A DNA stretch of 64,000 bases, taken from NCBI RefSeq assembly GCF_030253575.1, contig NC_080569.1:3287501-3351500 (forward strand), written 5' to 3'. The translations under genes were made by a program, and so were the position numbers. The stretch comes from Rhododendron vialii. Taxonomy: Eukaryota; Streptophyta; Magnoliopsida; Ericales; Ericaceae. The notes below the pieces were generated by a model. That model ran no database searches. It saw only the letters and a program-made list of their open reading frames with translations, and was not told where the DNA came from. Positions 1 to 12,218 of the stretch are shown piece by piece (positions within the stretch are counted from its first letter, which is position 1; every line of letters starts with the position of its first letter).

Positions 1-475
1 AATCAATTCCCCTATTGATTATTGGCTCCTCCATAAATATTCGTATTCATTGTCGTATTGATGGTAGAGGCTCCTCCTTCAGCTATATAAAGGGACCTCT
101 ATCTTTGGTTTCAACACACCGAAAACAATCCAAAGCATTCTTCTGCAATACGATTATTCTTTTCGAGAGAGAGAGTACAGACACAAGTTGGTTCGACGGG
201 CAGTCTACGGCGGTGCTCCGGCGGCTGAGTGGTAACCGAGTCAACCCTGGGAGACGAACACCGACACAACCTCCAGCACCGGTGAGGCGGCGAATTTGTC
301 TTAAGGGCACCGTTGTACAAAACGGGTCTCGGTTTGGAATTGTCAAAACTCTTTTTACAGTTTATGTTTACATTTCATATTCTGTAATTTTGCGATTCAT
401 GTTTATGTTGTAATTTTCAGAAATAGTAAAATTGTTAATTGTTTTCCGCACTATTTTCCTACATTAGTCAGTCCA
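1..475 (+). mobile_element. Probable LTR fragment of an LTR retrotransposon
   Basis: A TATA-like sequence (TATATAAAGGG, about 84-94) is followed by a GA-rich leader and a GC-rich stretch (about 195-330), then by AT-rich DNA ending near TTTTCCGCAC. This promoter-plus-leader layout is typical of plant LTRs. An open frame covers 15-413 but resembles no protein I know and looks accidental. The left end lies outside the window, so neither target-site duplication nor partner LTR can be seen. Assignment to Copia or Gypsy is not possible; it is a fossil fragment. Confidence 0.4.
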
Positions 476-2190
476 TTAGGCTGCCTACCAAGTTAGGGTA
501 AAAAGTCTAATGAAAGAGATGAGGTTTCATTCGTATTGTAGCTAACTTCAATCCACTCGACTTACTCAGCCAGCGCAGGCAGCCCAAAAGAAAATACCAC
601 AAATAACATACGGTACTACAAAAAACAGAAAATGAGGCAAAATAGATGCCCAAGTTCTTAAATGAAATCAAGAACATAGATACAAAGTTACAAACCATAT
701 ATGCTCCCAGCAAGATCTCGGTACGTGGTCTGCTTCTTCCCATTCCATCCCCATAGGGAGGCGATCAAAAGACTAGAGTACCAAGTCGCAAGTGTAGCTC
801 CCACCAAACTACACACACCTGAATCAGGAAGAAGCCAATATCATCATTTCTTTGCTTATTGCCGACAAAAAACATTCGCGATTTTAAGGAGAAAATTTGA
901 AACGAAACTGAAAATATGCAGCAGGAGAGTGTTTCTGTGAGATTTGGTGCCCCACTAAACTAAGCTATGAGAACACGACTCGTGCTTCAGCTCATTAAAA
1001 GCTCGTTCAAGAAAATCGACTTATTACTTATTAGTCAAACCAAGATTAATAGTATTACAATATTTAATCTGGTTAAATTTATAAAAAGCTTAATAACTCA
1101 CTTTTCGATTATTCGTGCTTTCCAAAAAGACTAGAGGCTAGCTATTCCTATTCGAGCTCAGAAATAGCTCGTCGGACAAACAAACCAAGCTTAAAATTAA
1201 GCTATTTTTGAAGCTGAGCTAAGCTACAATATCCGTTACGTACGGCTGGCAGTAGTGAGAGAGAGTAGGAAGTGATTACCGAGGGGCCAACCGAGAGAGG
1301 CTATGGCGAAGGGAAGAGGAGCGTAAGCGGCAGGGGTGGCGATGGTGGTGGCGACGTGGAAAGCGGCGTGCTTCCACGTACCTCTACCATTTCCCTCACT
1401 CCCTCTCGAATCTCCTCCTCCCTCTACTGATTCTTTTTTTTCTCTGTCTTCAATATCGCAAAAACTAGAATTGTCCGCTGCTGCGTCCGAGTGGTGTGAA
1501 ACCATACTTGGTGTTTGTGTTGATTATGCTCTCTGAAACTGTTTGGCTAAATGATGGAGATCGAGAATGCAGAACTAGAAATTATATATGGAGTATCTAT
1601 CTACATCAACAACAACTACTACTACTACTAGAAAAGTCCAGTTGATAAGCAATCTATTGATGGTAATCTTTTGACTTTTTGTCTTTTAGTACTACTCCTA
1701 TAATTTTCTTCAACTTGGGTGGTATGGTAGAGTAACAGTAGTATTTTTTTGACTTTGGGTATGATATGAGAGGAGGGAGGAGGGAAAAATCAAATTGCCA
1801 TCGCTCTCCATTTTTCTTTTGACTTTTTCTCTTTTTGAGGAAGCAACTGATTGGGCTAAATACAAAGTATGGACTTTTGATTTTTTAGAAACAAACACTT
1901 TCACCTTATTTGATTGTTAGTTTTAAGATAGTTTTTTTTTTATTAATAGAGATGGATATTTTTTCGTCTTTAGTCAATTTGTTAAACATTTTAACAAAAC
2001 TTTTTGTATGTACCCAAAGTCAATTTATGTACGAAATAAGCATAAAGTTTCCAAAAAGTTTGTCAAGACTAACCTGACTTGCGTATTTTAATAGAGTATG
2101 GAGAGGAACTCATCTCATTTATATGTACAATAAGTGGTGATGAAGGGGTCACCGTAAGGAATGGTAATCGAAACAAACGAGCATGTGAGA
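476..2190. other. Intergenic, repeat-rich, no supported gene
   Basis: No convincing gene. About 960-1230 is rich in AGCTCG/AGCTGAGCT words, like a degenerate inverted-repeat element; a similar stretch lies in the second INDH intron near 43,980-44,080. GC-rich DNA at 1230-1400 gives short frames on both strands that match nothing I recognise. An (ACT)n run lies near 1615-1630. Confidence 0.5.
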
Positions 2191-2196
2191 AAAGTG

Positions 2197-2283
2197 TCAC
2201 TTTCACCTTTTACTTTGAGCAAAATCATTTATTAAGCATCAATTATAATAAATGATTTTGCTCAAAGTAAAGGGTGAAAGTGA
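2197..2283. repeat. Near-perfect 37-bp inverted repeat (hairpin)
   Basis: The left arm (2197-2233) and right arm (2247-2283) are reverse complements over 37 bp with one mismatch, around a 13-base loop. Immediately after the right arm, at about 2290-2306, the word ATCATTTATTAAGCAT from the left arm and loop recurs in direct orientation. The structure could be a very short foldback element or a young small-RNA hairpin. No terminal duplication is obvious. Confidence 0.8.
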
Positions 2284-2306
2284 AAAAAAAATCATTTATT
2301 AAGCAT

Positions 2307-3345
2307 TCAACTTAAAAATTCACACTTTACACCACTTGAATACCATACTTGCATAAGTATATTTGTCTATCATATTAACTAGCAAAAACGAAAAACCAAT
2401 TTTTAATTTTTTATCTATGGGAACCGGAACAAGCTAAAATTTCCATTGCTATAGGCTTGGATGTTGAGAAACAACGTGAAACCGAATTAAAACCACAGGA
2501 TTCTGAAAGGAAACCTAAGCTTACGAGTAATTGGGCATTGAAACCATGAGAGAACATCAAGAACCAATGGTCACAATATAACAGAAACCCGTGTGATAGA
2601 CTCGAGGGGCTAAGCCCGGCCTTCCGTCAAGCGTATTGAACCTAGACCGAACTAGCATATTAATTCGGCCTACTACAAATCTACAATAGAGTTCATTGCT
2701 TTAAAAGCTTCGGGCCGGTAACGAATGTGAATCATAAGAGGCTTGGGTTTTTAGGCCTTTTTGGGGACAATCATAATGGGGTTTCATCATAATGTGAGCC
2801 AAATTAGAGCCATAGGGGAGGGTAGATGAGTCATTCCTTAAAACTGCCAAACTCGAAATCTAAAATTCCATCAAATGTTTCATATTCACCATCCATGCAA
2901 GCACTCCGTATGTAGAAAGCTTAAACAAATCTCCTTTGAAACAATCAAATTTCTGCGTCTGCTTGGTGTCGTGTATGACATTTTTTTATTCTAATTAAAT
3001 AAATATCCAGTTTTTTATAAAGGTATTGAGGGTGTATTTGTCTATTTGAGTATCTAATAATTCAACCTTATCTCTAAAAAACAGTAGTATAAGTTAGTAT
3101 TACTTTGGTTAAAAACCACCCCACGTGTCATCTCCTAATCTGCTGGTATCAAAAGAATGGCTTAGCCACCTACCGCATGAATCTTTTTTCCCAAAAAACA
3201 AACATAACGATTAACCAGCAGCTGTAACACCATTTCAATGGGGAAAAAACCTCTGATTCTAATTGCATGCAAATCTCAGTCCAAATTCTAAAGAAAGGAA
3301 TTCTGTCTTCCCATTCTTGAAAAAACCAAGACATGCAGAAAGGTA

Positions 3346-3349
<4 letters not shown>
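2307..3349. other. Intergenic, upstream of the NADKc-like gene
   Basis: AT-rich DNA with no recognised gene. The promoter of the downstream kinase gene should lie here, but no single TATA box stands out. Confidence 0.4.

Positions 3350-3397
<48 letters not shown>
3350..3397 (+). repeat. (CT)n microsatellite in 5' leader
   Basis: An uninterrupted TC/CT run of about 48 bp ends 49 bp before the ATG at 3447 and probably lies in the transcribed leader of the kinase gene. Pyrimidine-rich leaders of this type recur at other genes in the window. Confidence 0.85.
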
Positions 3398-3400
<3 letters not shown>

Positions 3401-3446
3401 ATACAAATTTTTAATCACAAACTGTTTTCTTACATCTTTCATCGAC

Positions 3447-5162
3447 ATGTTTCTCTCTCCAGATTACTACAATGGCACTAGCAGACCAACCTGCACACAG
3501 ATCCTCGTAGCCTCTTCCATCGGGTTGATCATCGCGGCCGCGATGCATTACCGTCTCAAGAAGCTAAGAGATCAAAAGATCGTTCCTCGGATTAAAATAT
3601 CAGATTCCGGCCAGGTCGAGAAGCTTGAGCGTTTCTCCCACTATGTAGGTATAAATCAATGTGCTCATCCATTTCTTCCAATAACCTTCATGATTTTGGA
3701 TCTTTTCCAGCCTTCATAATTAATGATCTTATTGTTTTCATCTCTCTCGCATCAATGGGTGCAGCTAGGCAAATGGGATTTGCAGATAGAAGAGAATGTC
3801 CACATCTGTGCAAGTTGGCATCTGATTATATTAGGAAATCTGAAGGGTGTGAAGAAAATATATATGCTTTCTTTGCTGATGAACCGGATGCGGATTCGCT
3901 GTATATAAAGCTGGTGGAGGAGTTGGAGAGGTGCATCCTCAGTTACTTTGCATTCCATTGGAGCCAAGCACATCAAATGATTAGCCAGGTAAATCTATGG
4001 GATAATACTCCCCATGGGATGCTATAAAAATGCAACAGAATTCAGTGAAACAGAAATGTCACTGCCACATCAATTTAATTTTCTTTGCACTTTTCGTTTC
4101 TTATCTTTTACGATTCGTTCAAAATTGAAACTTCGCAATTGTAAAATACCACATCATTAATGTTCTTCATAAGAGAATCTTTAATGTTGTAAACCGTTTT
4201 GAGATCTCAGTTTCACACCAGATACAACTACAATGAGCAAAAACAATAGCTAACTCTGTTCTGAAAAAATATCAGGTACTGGGTGCTGATTCTGAGCCAA
4301 AAAAGAAGCTCAAACACATTGTCATGGCAGCAACGAGGTACTAGGTTTTCATTTCTACAGTCAATCCACTATTATTTTTAAATTTTTTTGAATATTGCCC
4401 ATGATACTATACAAAGGCAGTGCTGTCAACAAAACACTATGTTCATTTTTTTTGTGAAGAAAACTCGGGCTCAGAGAATTGAGCAAGTCCTTTGCATTGG
4501 GGCTCCATTAATTTACTCTTCTCTGTTTTGTTGGTATATAGGGAACAGAGATTTGAAAGGGTGACGAAAAACCTGAAGGTGGCGAGAGTGTTCAATACGT
4601 TGGTGGAGGAGATGAAAGCCATCAGAATTGCATCGGCGGTTGATGATTCGCAGTGTACGGATGTGATGGCTCCTGTGGACCACAAAGATAGGAGCCCGCT
4701 TCTCCTCCTCATGGGTGGTGGGATGGGAGCTGGAAAGAGTACTGTGCTCAAGGACATTCTCAAAGAGTAAGCATATTCATACCTCATTAATTAAAGTGTA
4801 CAACTAAATTTACCCAACAAATACTTCACCAGAATTTTTTTCAGAAATAGAGTTCAGATTACCCAGAATTACTGATTCTGGGCAATGGGGACCAAACCCC
4901 ACCCGGATGAATGCAGATTCTGGGCATATTTCTGTGGAACTTCTGGATCTGTGCTGTGCAGCATTATTGATTACGTTTTTCCTTAAACTGATATCCAAGT
5001 GTGTGTGGGTTTTACCTAAAAATGTGTACAGACCATTGTGGTCAGTAGCAGCGGGGAACATGGTGATTATAGAAGCTGATGCCTTCAAAGAGTCGGATGT
5101 CATTTACAAAGCCCTCAGCTCTCGAGGCCATCATGACATGCTTCAAACGGCTGAATTGGTAT

Positions 5163-5199
<37 letters not shown>

Positions 5200-8100
5200 A
5201 CCATGGGATAGCGAGCAAGTTCTGGTCTTGGCTTCACAATACCCATCACAGTTCCTAGAACCCACCACTACATCCGTGCCTCACAGTAGGTCAGCTACCT
5301 GCAAATGGTCACGAGTGTTTCTTAGACATCTTGCAATACCAATTTACAAGCTTTTGTATTCGGGATGAGAAGAAAAAATTTGAAGATCAAGTGACGGATT
5401 ACTGATAAAATTAGGTCAATTCCTGAAACCAAATTTTGCAACAGCCGATAAAATTCTCAAAACTTATACTCTTTAACATTTGCTTGTTAAATTCCTAACA
5501 GAAGTGAAGGTCCAGAACTTTTCACTTAATTTCTATTAGCAAGTACTATGTAAACTAGCTAATGCATTCCAGTCTTAAGATCAAGATCACTGGACTTGAT
5601 AACCTGAGAAATTCCTAACGAGTACATATAAGAAAAAATTGGAATAACTTGTTCTTTTACTTCATATGGGACAGTACTAGATGAACTTATGCTCCAAGAA
5701 ATATTCAGACCCAACAAGCAAACTAACTTGCCAAGGCAACCCCAGACAGGTTTATTAACAGCAATTTCAATACTGGTCTTAAGCGGCAAAAACAACACAT
5801 TCCACAAGCTAGCAGCAATTTACCATAGTGTCCAGCGTAGAAACAGCGAAACAATGAAGGAGATACTGGAACTGCAAAACAAATTAGTGGACAAGTGATA
5901 CAACACATACCTAGATGAAAAATACCAGACACGGTATCCAACTGCAATTGAGCTCCCCAGATCCCACATTGAACCTGCCCAGATTTCTCAATAGTCAATA
6001 CTGACTAGTATGATTTGGAAATTTGTCTCCTCCACTATCTCCTTCAAAAATAACACCTCCACAGTGTTGTGGATATATAAACAAAATATGCTGCTATTCA
6101 TATTGTGCATACCGATGCTCTGGATTATCAATGAAAGAAGCATGGTAATGTGCACATAAATTGAATTGGGTCTCTAGGCTTGCCCTTTCTGATGCCATTT
6201 GGCTTTGATTTGGGGCATGGTTCCACAGCAAAACAGATATAGGGGGGCCACTGTTTTAGTGGTATTCTGAGAGTAGCCACTTTGTGCATATTGCCAAAAG
6301 TTAGGTCTGTCTCCAATCCTCCCCCGCCCATACCCCCAATGATTGGGGACTACATGGGTTCTGTTGTTGTTGTTGTTGTTGTATGCTGCTATAGTGCTAT
6401 TCATAGTATTTCAAAGCTTCAGGAGATCTTGTTCCTTCTCTATTCCATATTGACACACCACCCACTTGCCTTCTTCACCTAGACAATCTTTTCTTCAGTC
6501 TGGCATGCCTAAGAAAACAGATCTCGTAATGTACATGTCACTAATCTTTAGCTTTTTCAAGTTCTATTGTTGCAATAGCTTAGATAGTAAAACTCAACGA
6601 ATGACTCCGAACAGGTGCACCAATCATCTACTGATGCAGCATCATCCCTGCTGGTAACAGCGCTCAATGAAGGGAGGGATGTGATCATGGATGGAACACT
6701 CTCTTGGGTCCCTTTTGTTGTGCAGACAATAACCATGGCCAGGAATGTTCACCGGCGCCGTTACCGAATGGGAGCTGGTTATAAGGTGGGTAAAGATGGA
6801 GTTGTGACTGAAAGCTACTGGGAACAGACCGAAGAAGAAGTAGAACAAGATGGAACTAAGAAGAGAAGACCATACAGGATAGAGCTCGTTGGAGTTGTTT
6901 GTGATGCTTATTTAGCTGTTATTAGAGGCATAAGGTTCGTTCCCTTATTCTCAACATAAAGAGCAAATACTATATCATTAAAAAGGAGAATAAGCAAACT
7001 CTTAAGAGAATGCAGAACTTGGGAGACTCACATTTCTGTTGTTCTCTTCTCTCCTGCTTAGCCATTTTATGGAACAAAATCTTGCAGAAATACAGCAAAA
7101 ACCTATGCGAATGTGCATACTCAACTCTTTGTTTTTTTAAAGAGAAGAGACAAAATTCTAACAGCCCCTTTTACTTAACTGGGTGTTGGCAGGAGAGCTA
7201 TTATTTGCAGAAGAGCTGTGAGGGTGAAATCACAGTTAAAATCACACAAGAGATTTGCAAATGCATTTACAACATACTGTCAACTAGTAGATAATGCAAG
7301 GTTATACTGTACCAATGCTTTGGAAGGCCAGCCTAAGGTATACCTCTCAACCATACTTTTTCTTGGTTGATTTTATTCAGCTTTCCTGAACTCTTAATCA
7401 GAAGACTATAATGGAAGAAAACTCCACAATTATCTTTAGAGTTGAGCCCCATATTTGGAAAAAGGTATCCAGCTTTGCTATGTGACCATTATAGGCCACT
7501 TCAATGCTAATCAATTTTGAGCGGAATGCTTTAACATTCTACCAGAGCTAGTCTTCAGTAGGCTTAGGTAAGACTCAATTATTTGATAGTAATTTCCCCA
7601 ATTGTTTGTGCCATAGGTGCACTCCATATATTTCTCACACTATGTACTCTACTTCTTCTGTATACTAGTGGGGGTAATGGAAGTCATAGAGCTTGTCTAA
7701 CATCTGTATAATGGCACCTCCCAAGTTAGTCTACGGTCCTTGTGGGCCTCCCATTCCTAACCAGTTGGTTTTGAACACAAAGCTTCAAATCAGGCAGCTT
7801 TACAGGTTCAAAGTCTGAACTGGCCACATAATACATCAATGCAGCGTTGTTCAAAACCTACCAAAACTGGAATGGCCTAAACTGAGCCGATCTCCATCTG
7901 AACATCAGGCGCATCTCTATGCAGTTTTCCATACATCTTATGGGAATCGACATTACTAAACAGGTTGCACTGACAAAATTATGTTTGTGAAGTTGATAGG
8001 ATGGAAAGACAGGGACAAGACATTGCTAGTTGATCCAGATGAGATAGACTGTTTGAAGAGGGTAGGCAGGTTGAATGATGAGGCAAACTCCATTTATGAA

Positions 8101-8232
8101 CTTTACAAGCGCCCAAACCCAGCTTACGCAGCTGGATCAGTTTGGAAAGACATTGTCTTGTCACCTTCAAGATTGAACATTCAACAAGAGCTAAAGTATT
8201 CAATCCAGAAAGTTGAAAGACAGAAACGATAG
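3447..8232 (+). CDS. NADKc-like calmodulin-dependent NAD kinase family protein (zeta-toxin-fold P-loop kinase)
   Basis: Eight exons fit with GT-AG borders and keep frame: 3447-3648, 3765-3988, 4276-4337, 4542-4766, 5032-5158, 6615-6934, 7193-7337, 7993-8232; about 514 aa. A membrane-anchor-like helix lies at residues 18-33, followed by a basic stretch (HYRLKKLRDQK). Residues about 150-190 (KKKLKHIVMAATR onward) form a basic amphipathic region where Arabidopsis NADKc binds calmodulin. The Walker A motif GGGMGAGKST is near residue 220, followed by EADAFKESDVIY and the motif NEGRDVIMDGTLSW, all typical of the zeta-toxin-like kinase family. Known: NADKc (At1g04280) phosphorylates NAD+ to NADP+ in response to Ca2+/calmodulin. 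Inferred: neighbouring genes suggest this copy is orthologous to the less-studied paralogues At1g06750/At2g30630, so NAD kinase activity is unproven here and no symbol is given. It is a host enzyme, not a toxin. Confidence 0.88.
5164..5196 (+). repeat. (CT)n microsatellite next to a splice donor
   Basis: The CT run begins six bases into intron 5 of the kinase gene; the donor is at 5159 (TTG/GTATG). It makes the start of the intron almost pure pyrimidine. Confidence 0.85.
6280..6382 (+). mobile_element. 3' part of a tRNA-derived SINE with (TTG)n tail
   Basis: Inside intron 5 of the kinase gene. The words GCCAAAAGTTAGGTCTGTCTCC and GATTGGGGACTACATGGG followed by (TTG)n are the 3' end of an Au-like plant SINE; a fuller relative lies at 26,065-26,240. 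The A and B promoter boxes are missing, so it is 5'-truncated. Confidence 0.6.
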
Positions 8233-9196
8233 ATAGATACTGCAAAGGAATGAAGCAATATTAAACTGCTTACGGTGCACGACCCAGGAGATAGTAGGTG
8301 AAGGATCCATATTTTCTGGTAAGGTTTATGAACAGAACATAGTTTGTAATCTGGGCTGTATTAAACATTGTATAGCTCAAATGTAGATTCATTTTGCCTT
8401 CGAAGTTCAGATAAAAGAATAGAAGTTGAATATTGTGCAACATTTATACCATTTTAGAAGGTTTTAAGGAAGATAATAGATTATGCTTACATGAAATTTG
8501 GTATCTGAATTGGTACCTTGTTGGAGATTTGGAAGAAGGAGCAGCAGCAACTGATTCTTCAAGGACCAAGAGAATAAATACTACTCTGCCGAACACATTT
8601 TGGCTGATGGAACAATCAAACATGAGTTTCATTGCCTTCCTGAAAAGAAAATAAGCAATATAATGTATACACGCATAATGATATCATCCTATAACTGTTG
8701 TGCTGCAAGAATAATGATATGACTTTAGTGTCACCAAATGTGCAAACTAAACCACTGGGATGCTTCCTGCAACCAATATTACATGATATCATAGGGCATG
8801 GAAACTATTTGGTTCTCAGAGAAGCTCCAGATACATTCCATAGTTAAAGCTCTGCAGGGAGAGTTCACATGATCAGAACAAAAGACTATTTGCTTATCTA
8901 CTGACTTTGCTTACCTGTTCATCATACAGATAATTGGGAGAGTAATATATTTTGTCATACAAGCTTAAGGAAACAATCAACCAAATAAATGAGAAACGTG
9001 TCTGCGCAGTTCCAATCTTTATTGGTTTTTTGCATTGCCTCTCTTCTTCTACATTACAATCTGAATGAAAAACAGAGTCATACTATCCCTAATCTTCAAT
9101 CCAAGCAGGTAAAATATATTTGTATGCGGTTTTATACATGTACATTTCAAGTGCAATAAGTCTCAAACAAGTATAGCACCCAAAATTCTTGTTTTT
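8233..9196. other. Intergenic between kinase gene and H1
   Basis: The first few hundred bases probably hold the 3' UTR of the kinase gene. No supported gene or clear element was seen in the rest. Confidence 0.4.
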
Positions 9197-9372
9197 ATCT
9201 CAGGTGTCCAGGCTAGCTTATGTGCGCCTCTACTAATTATGACCAATTCCACCATCCACCAGCTCGCGTCCAATGCAGTAAGCTCACTTAAAGTCTAGGA
9301 AAAACCCTATATGCAGTAAGCCATCCCCAATAGGCCAACTGAAGCCTTGACCACTAGATCATCCCTTTTATA
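9197..9372 (-). mobile_element. tRNA-derived SINE, minus orientation
   Basis: Read on the minus strand it starts with an A-box-like GATCTAGTGGTCAAGGC and ends with TTAGTAGAGGCGCACATAAG then CTAGCCTGGACACC. The same 3' end recurs, diverged, at 17,690-17,745 (-), 33,805-33,995 (+), 38,690-38,815 (+) and 49,105-49,160 (-), which defines one SINE family. The B box has eroded. It is probably old. Confidence 0.6.
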
Positions 9373-9725
9373 GCACCTAAAATTCAGTAACTACAAAGAA
9401 AACGACAACCTCCACCAGCCAAAGGCCCTAATTCTAGCTATCCCATCACATGAAACCAGTTTGAAACTACAAGCAACGCAAAGAAGAAAACCAAAATCAA
9501 TTGAACTGCAAAGAATTTGACCGAGTAGAACATGCTGTGACAGAGAATTATTCTAACTAAAAAGAGGAAGACAGGGACACAGGGTGCTACAATGCGCAGA
9601 ATGCAAGCAAAACACTAAAAGGAAATCTGAAACTATACTATTCATTGTGCACGAAACCAACTACACCAACAAGGCAACAACTATCAACAACTTTACATTA
9701 TTGCCCTGACAGCAAATTCTAAACC

Positions 9726-10445
9726 TCACTTCTTTCCCTTTTTTACCCCTGCTTTCTTCCCTGGCGACTTCACCGTCTTCGGCTTCACGCTCTTAGCCGG
9801 AACCTTCTTAACTGCCGCTTTCTTCGGAGCCGGCTTAGAAACCGCAGCTTTCTTCCCCGGCGACGTCCTCACAACTTTAGCCGGCTTCTCCTTCGCTTTC
9901 GGCTTGGGCTTCGCCACGGCTTTTGGCTTCGCGGCTACCTTCGCCTTCGCAGCCGGCTTGGCTTTCGTAACTGACTTAGGCTTCGCTGCCGCCACAGCTT
10001 TCGCCTTCGCTGGAACTTTCTTAACCTCAGTCGCCGTCGCCGTCGCCGTCTTAGGTTTCTCAACTGACGGGAGCTTGAACGACGCCTTGACCTTCACGAT
10101 CTTACCGGACGCCACCAGCTTCTTCAAATGGAACAGCAACAGCTTCTTGAAATTCGGCGGGAGCTGCTTCTGCTTCTCCTCGATGAACTTCGTGATCGCG
10201 TACTGGCTCGATCCGCTCTTATCCTTCAACGTCGCAATCGCGTCGGTCACCATCTATAGACAACGAACAAACATAAATCATATCCAAGCATTCCAATCCC
10301 AAACTCAATCAACGCGAATATTTCGATATAAATAAAGAATCGCGTCGAGTACCTCTACGTAGGGAGGATGCAGCGGAGGGTTCCTAGGCTTCGACGCTTT
10401 CTTCGCTTTCGGCTCAACCGCCACAACCGGTTCTTCTGTTGCCAT
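9726..10445 (-). CDS. Linker histone H1
   Basis: Two exons on the minus strand: 10353-10445 (31 codons, ATG at 10445) and 9726-10253, joined by a 99-bp intron with proper GT-AG borders; 206 aa. A short acidic and basic head is followed by the winged-helix globular domain (residues about 24-95), with PPYVEMVTDAIATLKDKSGS and LPPNFKKLLLFHLKKLVASG. The tail is very Lys/Ala/Pro-rich with repeated KPKAK/AKAK and SPGKK or TSPGKK blocks, candidate phosphorylation sites. Known: H1 binds linker DNA at the nucleosome and compacts chromatin. The length fits Arabidopsis H1.1/H1.2 more than the short stress-type H1.3. A neighbouring NADKc-type gene is also found beside H1.1 (At1g06760) and H1.2 (At2g30620), as I recall. 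Confidence 0.95.
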
Positions 10446-10497
10446 TGGATTATCACAATATTCTCAACTAGCGTTAGGGTTAGAAGAGTACAAAGAT

Positions 10498-10501
<4 letters not shown>

Positions 10502-10533
<32 letters not shown>

Positions 10534-10539
10534 CGCGCT
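10502..10539 (-). repeat. (GA)n/(GC)n tract in H1 5' leader
   Basis: A 28-bp GA run is followed by GCGCGCGCGC, about 57 bp upstream of the H1 ATG. On the sense strand it reads GC then CT. It probably lies in the 5' UTR or core promoter. Confidence 0.8.
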
Positions 10540-12176
10540 TTAAGCTTTTACTGGTATTTTAGTTGGAATGATGAATTGTTGATGAAAGAGGAGGGAGCTA
10601 AATAGTGCGCGTTCAGGTGGCATTATCCAGCTGTCGAGCGCTGGTTGGTGGAATTACCCGGCACGCGGATTAAAGCTTTGGGGAAATTTAAACGTACGCC
10701 GTTGGATTAGTTTCTTATCGACGGTTGAAAGAGGGTTGAAAGAGGGGTCATCTTTGGTGCTTGGATGGGGGGGTTATGAGGGAGTAAATGGGAGTTGGGC
10801 TTGCCGATCAAAAAAATGGGAGTTGGGCTTTAGGGACTTTTAGTTTTAGGTGTGTTTTTCGGCTCAATTGATTTTAGAAATTGCTTGGGCTGCATTAAAT
10901 GGATTTTGATGGAATTTCGATTGTTTTGAAGGAGATTGTTTAAGCTTTCTATGGAGTACTTGCATCGATGGTGGAGATGAAGCATTTGGGAGAATTTTAG
11001 GTTTCAAGTTGGAGTGGTCAGAATGCCAAATTACTTTGAGTGTTTTCTGGTGTTTTGAGATGTTTTGAACGAATGTTTGAATGCTAGGGATGATAATGGG
11101 GCGGGGCGGTATGAGATTTATCATCCCCCGTTTCTTATCAATTGGAATTCGGAGTGGGGGCAATCGGAAAAGTGTCGGGATCTGAGAATAATCAAGTTCA
11201 TTCACTATAGTAATTTTCACTAGTGTCTTTTAGGGTGTTTTGACGAGAAAATAAAATATTGATGAATGATGAGAGTTAAAATATAGAAATAAAGAAAAAA
11301 CAGAGACATAAACTAGTGATTTATTAATGGGTACTTTGCTTTTATTATACCAAAATAATGAAATCTATATAGATATATACAAAAATATTATGAACTATAA
11401 TCGGGATCGTATCGGGTTAAAACGGGGCGAGGGAACCAAATTCCACCCCTGCCTCATTTGCTTACTGAGTTGAGGATTACCTGCTCAGATTGGAGGTTAA
11501 AACGGGGCGAGGGAACCAAATTCCACCCCTGCCTCATTTGCTTACCGAGTTGAGGATTACCCGCTCAGATTGGAGGTGGGGGTATTAGAGGTGGGGACAG
11601 GACAGAGTTAATCGTCTTCCTACATCTCAATATATTTAGCTTCTTGTTAGGGAAAAAAAAACACCTCAATTGGGAAAAAAATACTATTAACATTTGAAGT
11701 GACAACCACCCTTAGGTCCTCTCGGCCACGAATTAGAGAAAGTATTTTAATGAAACAGTAACACTTATGCGGTCATCATTAAACGCACTACGGAAATAGT
11801 TTAAAGTGTTTAGATCTAAACCGATCTTTGTCCAAAATTGTTCGGTGTTTATGAATTCTACATCCATCTATTGTGTGTGTTCCACATGCATTAGACGTTC
11901 TACACAAATCTACGAAACCAGGGTGCGTCCGTAATACAGTATTTACTTGGCCTGGTGCGTCCGTAATGTGAATGGATCGGGGGTGACAAGTTAACGGGAC
12001 ATTGGGACACGTGAAGTCACCGTTCGTAATTACAGTATTCGTTATCAATAGACTTTTTTTTTTTTATCAACGGACTGGGCCTGGTATTAATTGGCCGATG
12101 GACTGGTCTTGCATAATGCTTTCTCAGGCTGGACCAATAACTGCATGTAAGAAGTAAGAACCCAAAGGACCGAAAC

Positions 12177-12180
<4 letters not shown>
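10540..12180. other. Intergenic between H1 and PPR genes
   Basis: The divergent promoters of H1 (-) and the PPR gene (+) must lie here; CTATTTAGC (about 10,597, minus reading GCTAAATAG) is a possible H1 TATA box. GGGGCGGGGC-type sequence at 11,090-11,580 resembles a dispersed plant repeat. No gene supported. Confidence 0.4.
11415..11574. repeat. Tandem duplication, two 80-bp copies
   Basis: The block beginning GGTTAAAACGGGGCGAGG occurs at 11415 and again at 11495, 80 bp apart, with very few differences between copies. This is a recent local duplication inside older repeat DNA. Confidence 0.85.

Positions 12181-12208
<28 letters not shown>
12181..12208 (+). repeat. (CT)n microsatellite just before PPR start
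   Basis: A 28-bp CT run ends ten bases before the ATG at 12219. It probably forms most of the proximal 5' leader. Confidence 0.85.
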
Positions 12209-12211
<3 letters not shown>

Positions 12212-12218
12212 AAGGAAG

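Noticed and set aside
15-413. 132-codon open frame at the left edge
   Set aside because: Overlaps LTR-like promoter and leader sequence and resembles no protein.
3170-3448. Minus-strand frame with a long Arg-Glu repeat
   Set aside because: It is the translation of the CT/GA microsatellite; the same applies to frames at 10,368, 12,017 and 32,658.
4711-8232. Zeta-toxin-like fold as a sign of bacterial gene transfer
   Set aside because: The gene has eight plant introns and belongs to a known plant kinase family; it is a host enzyme.
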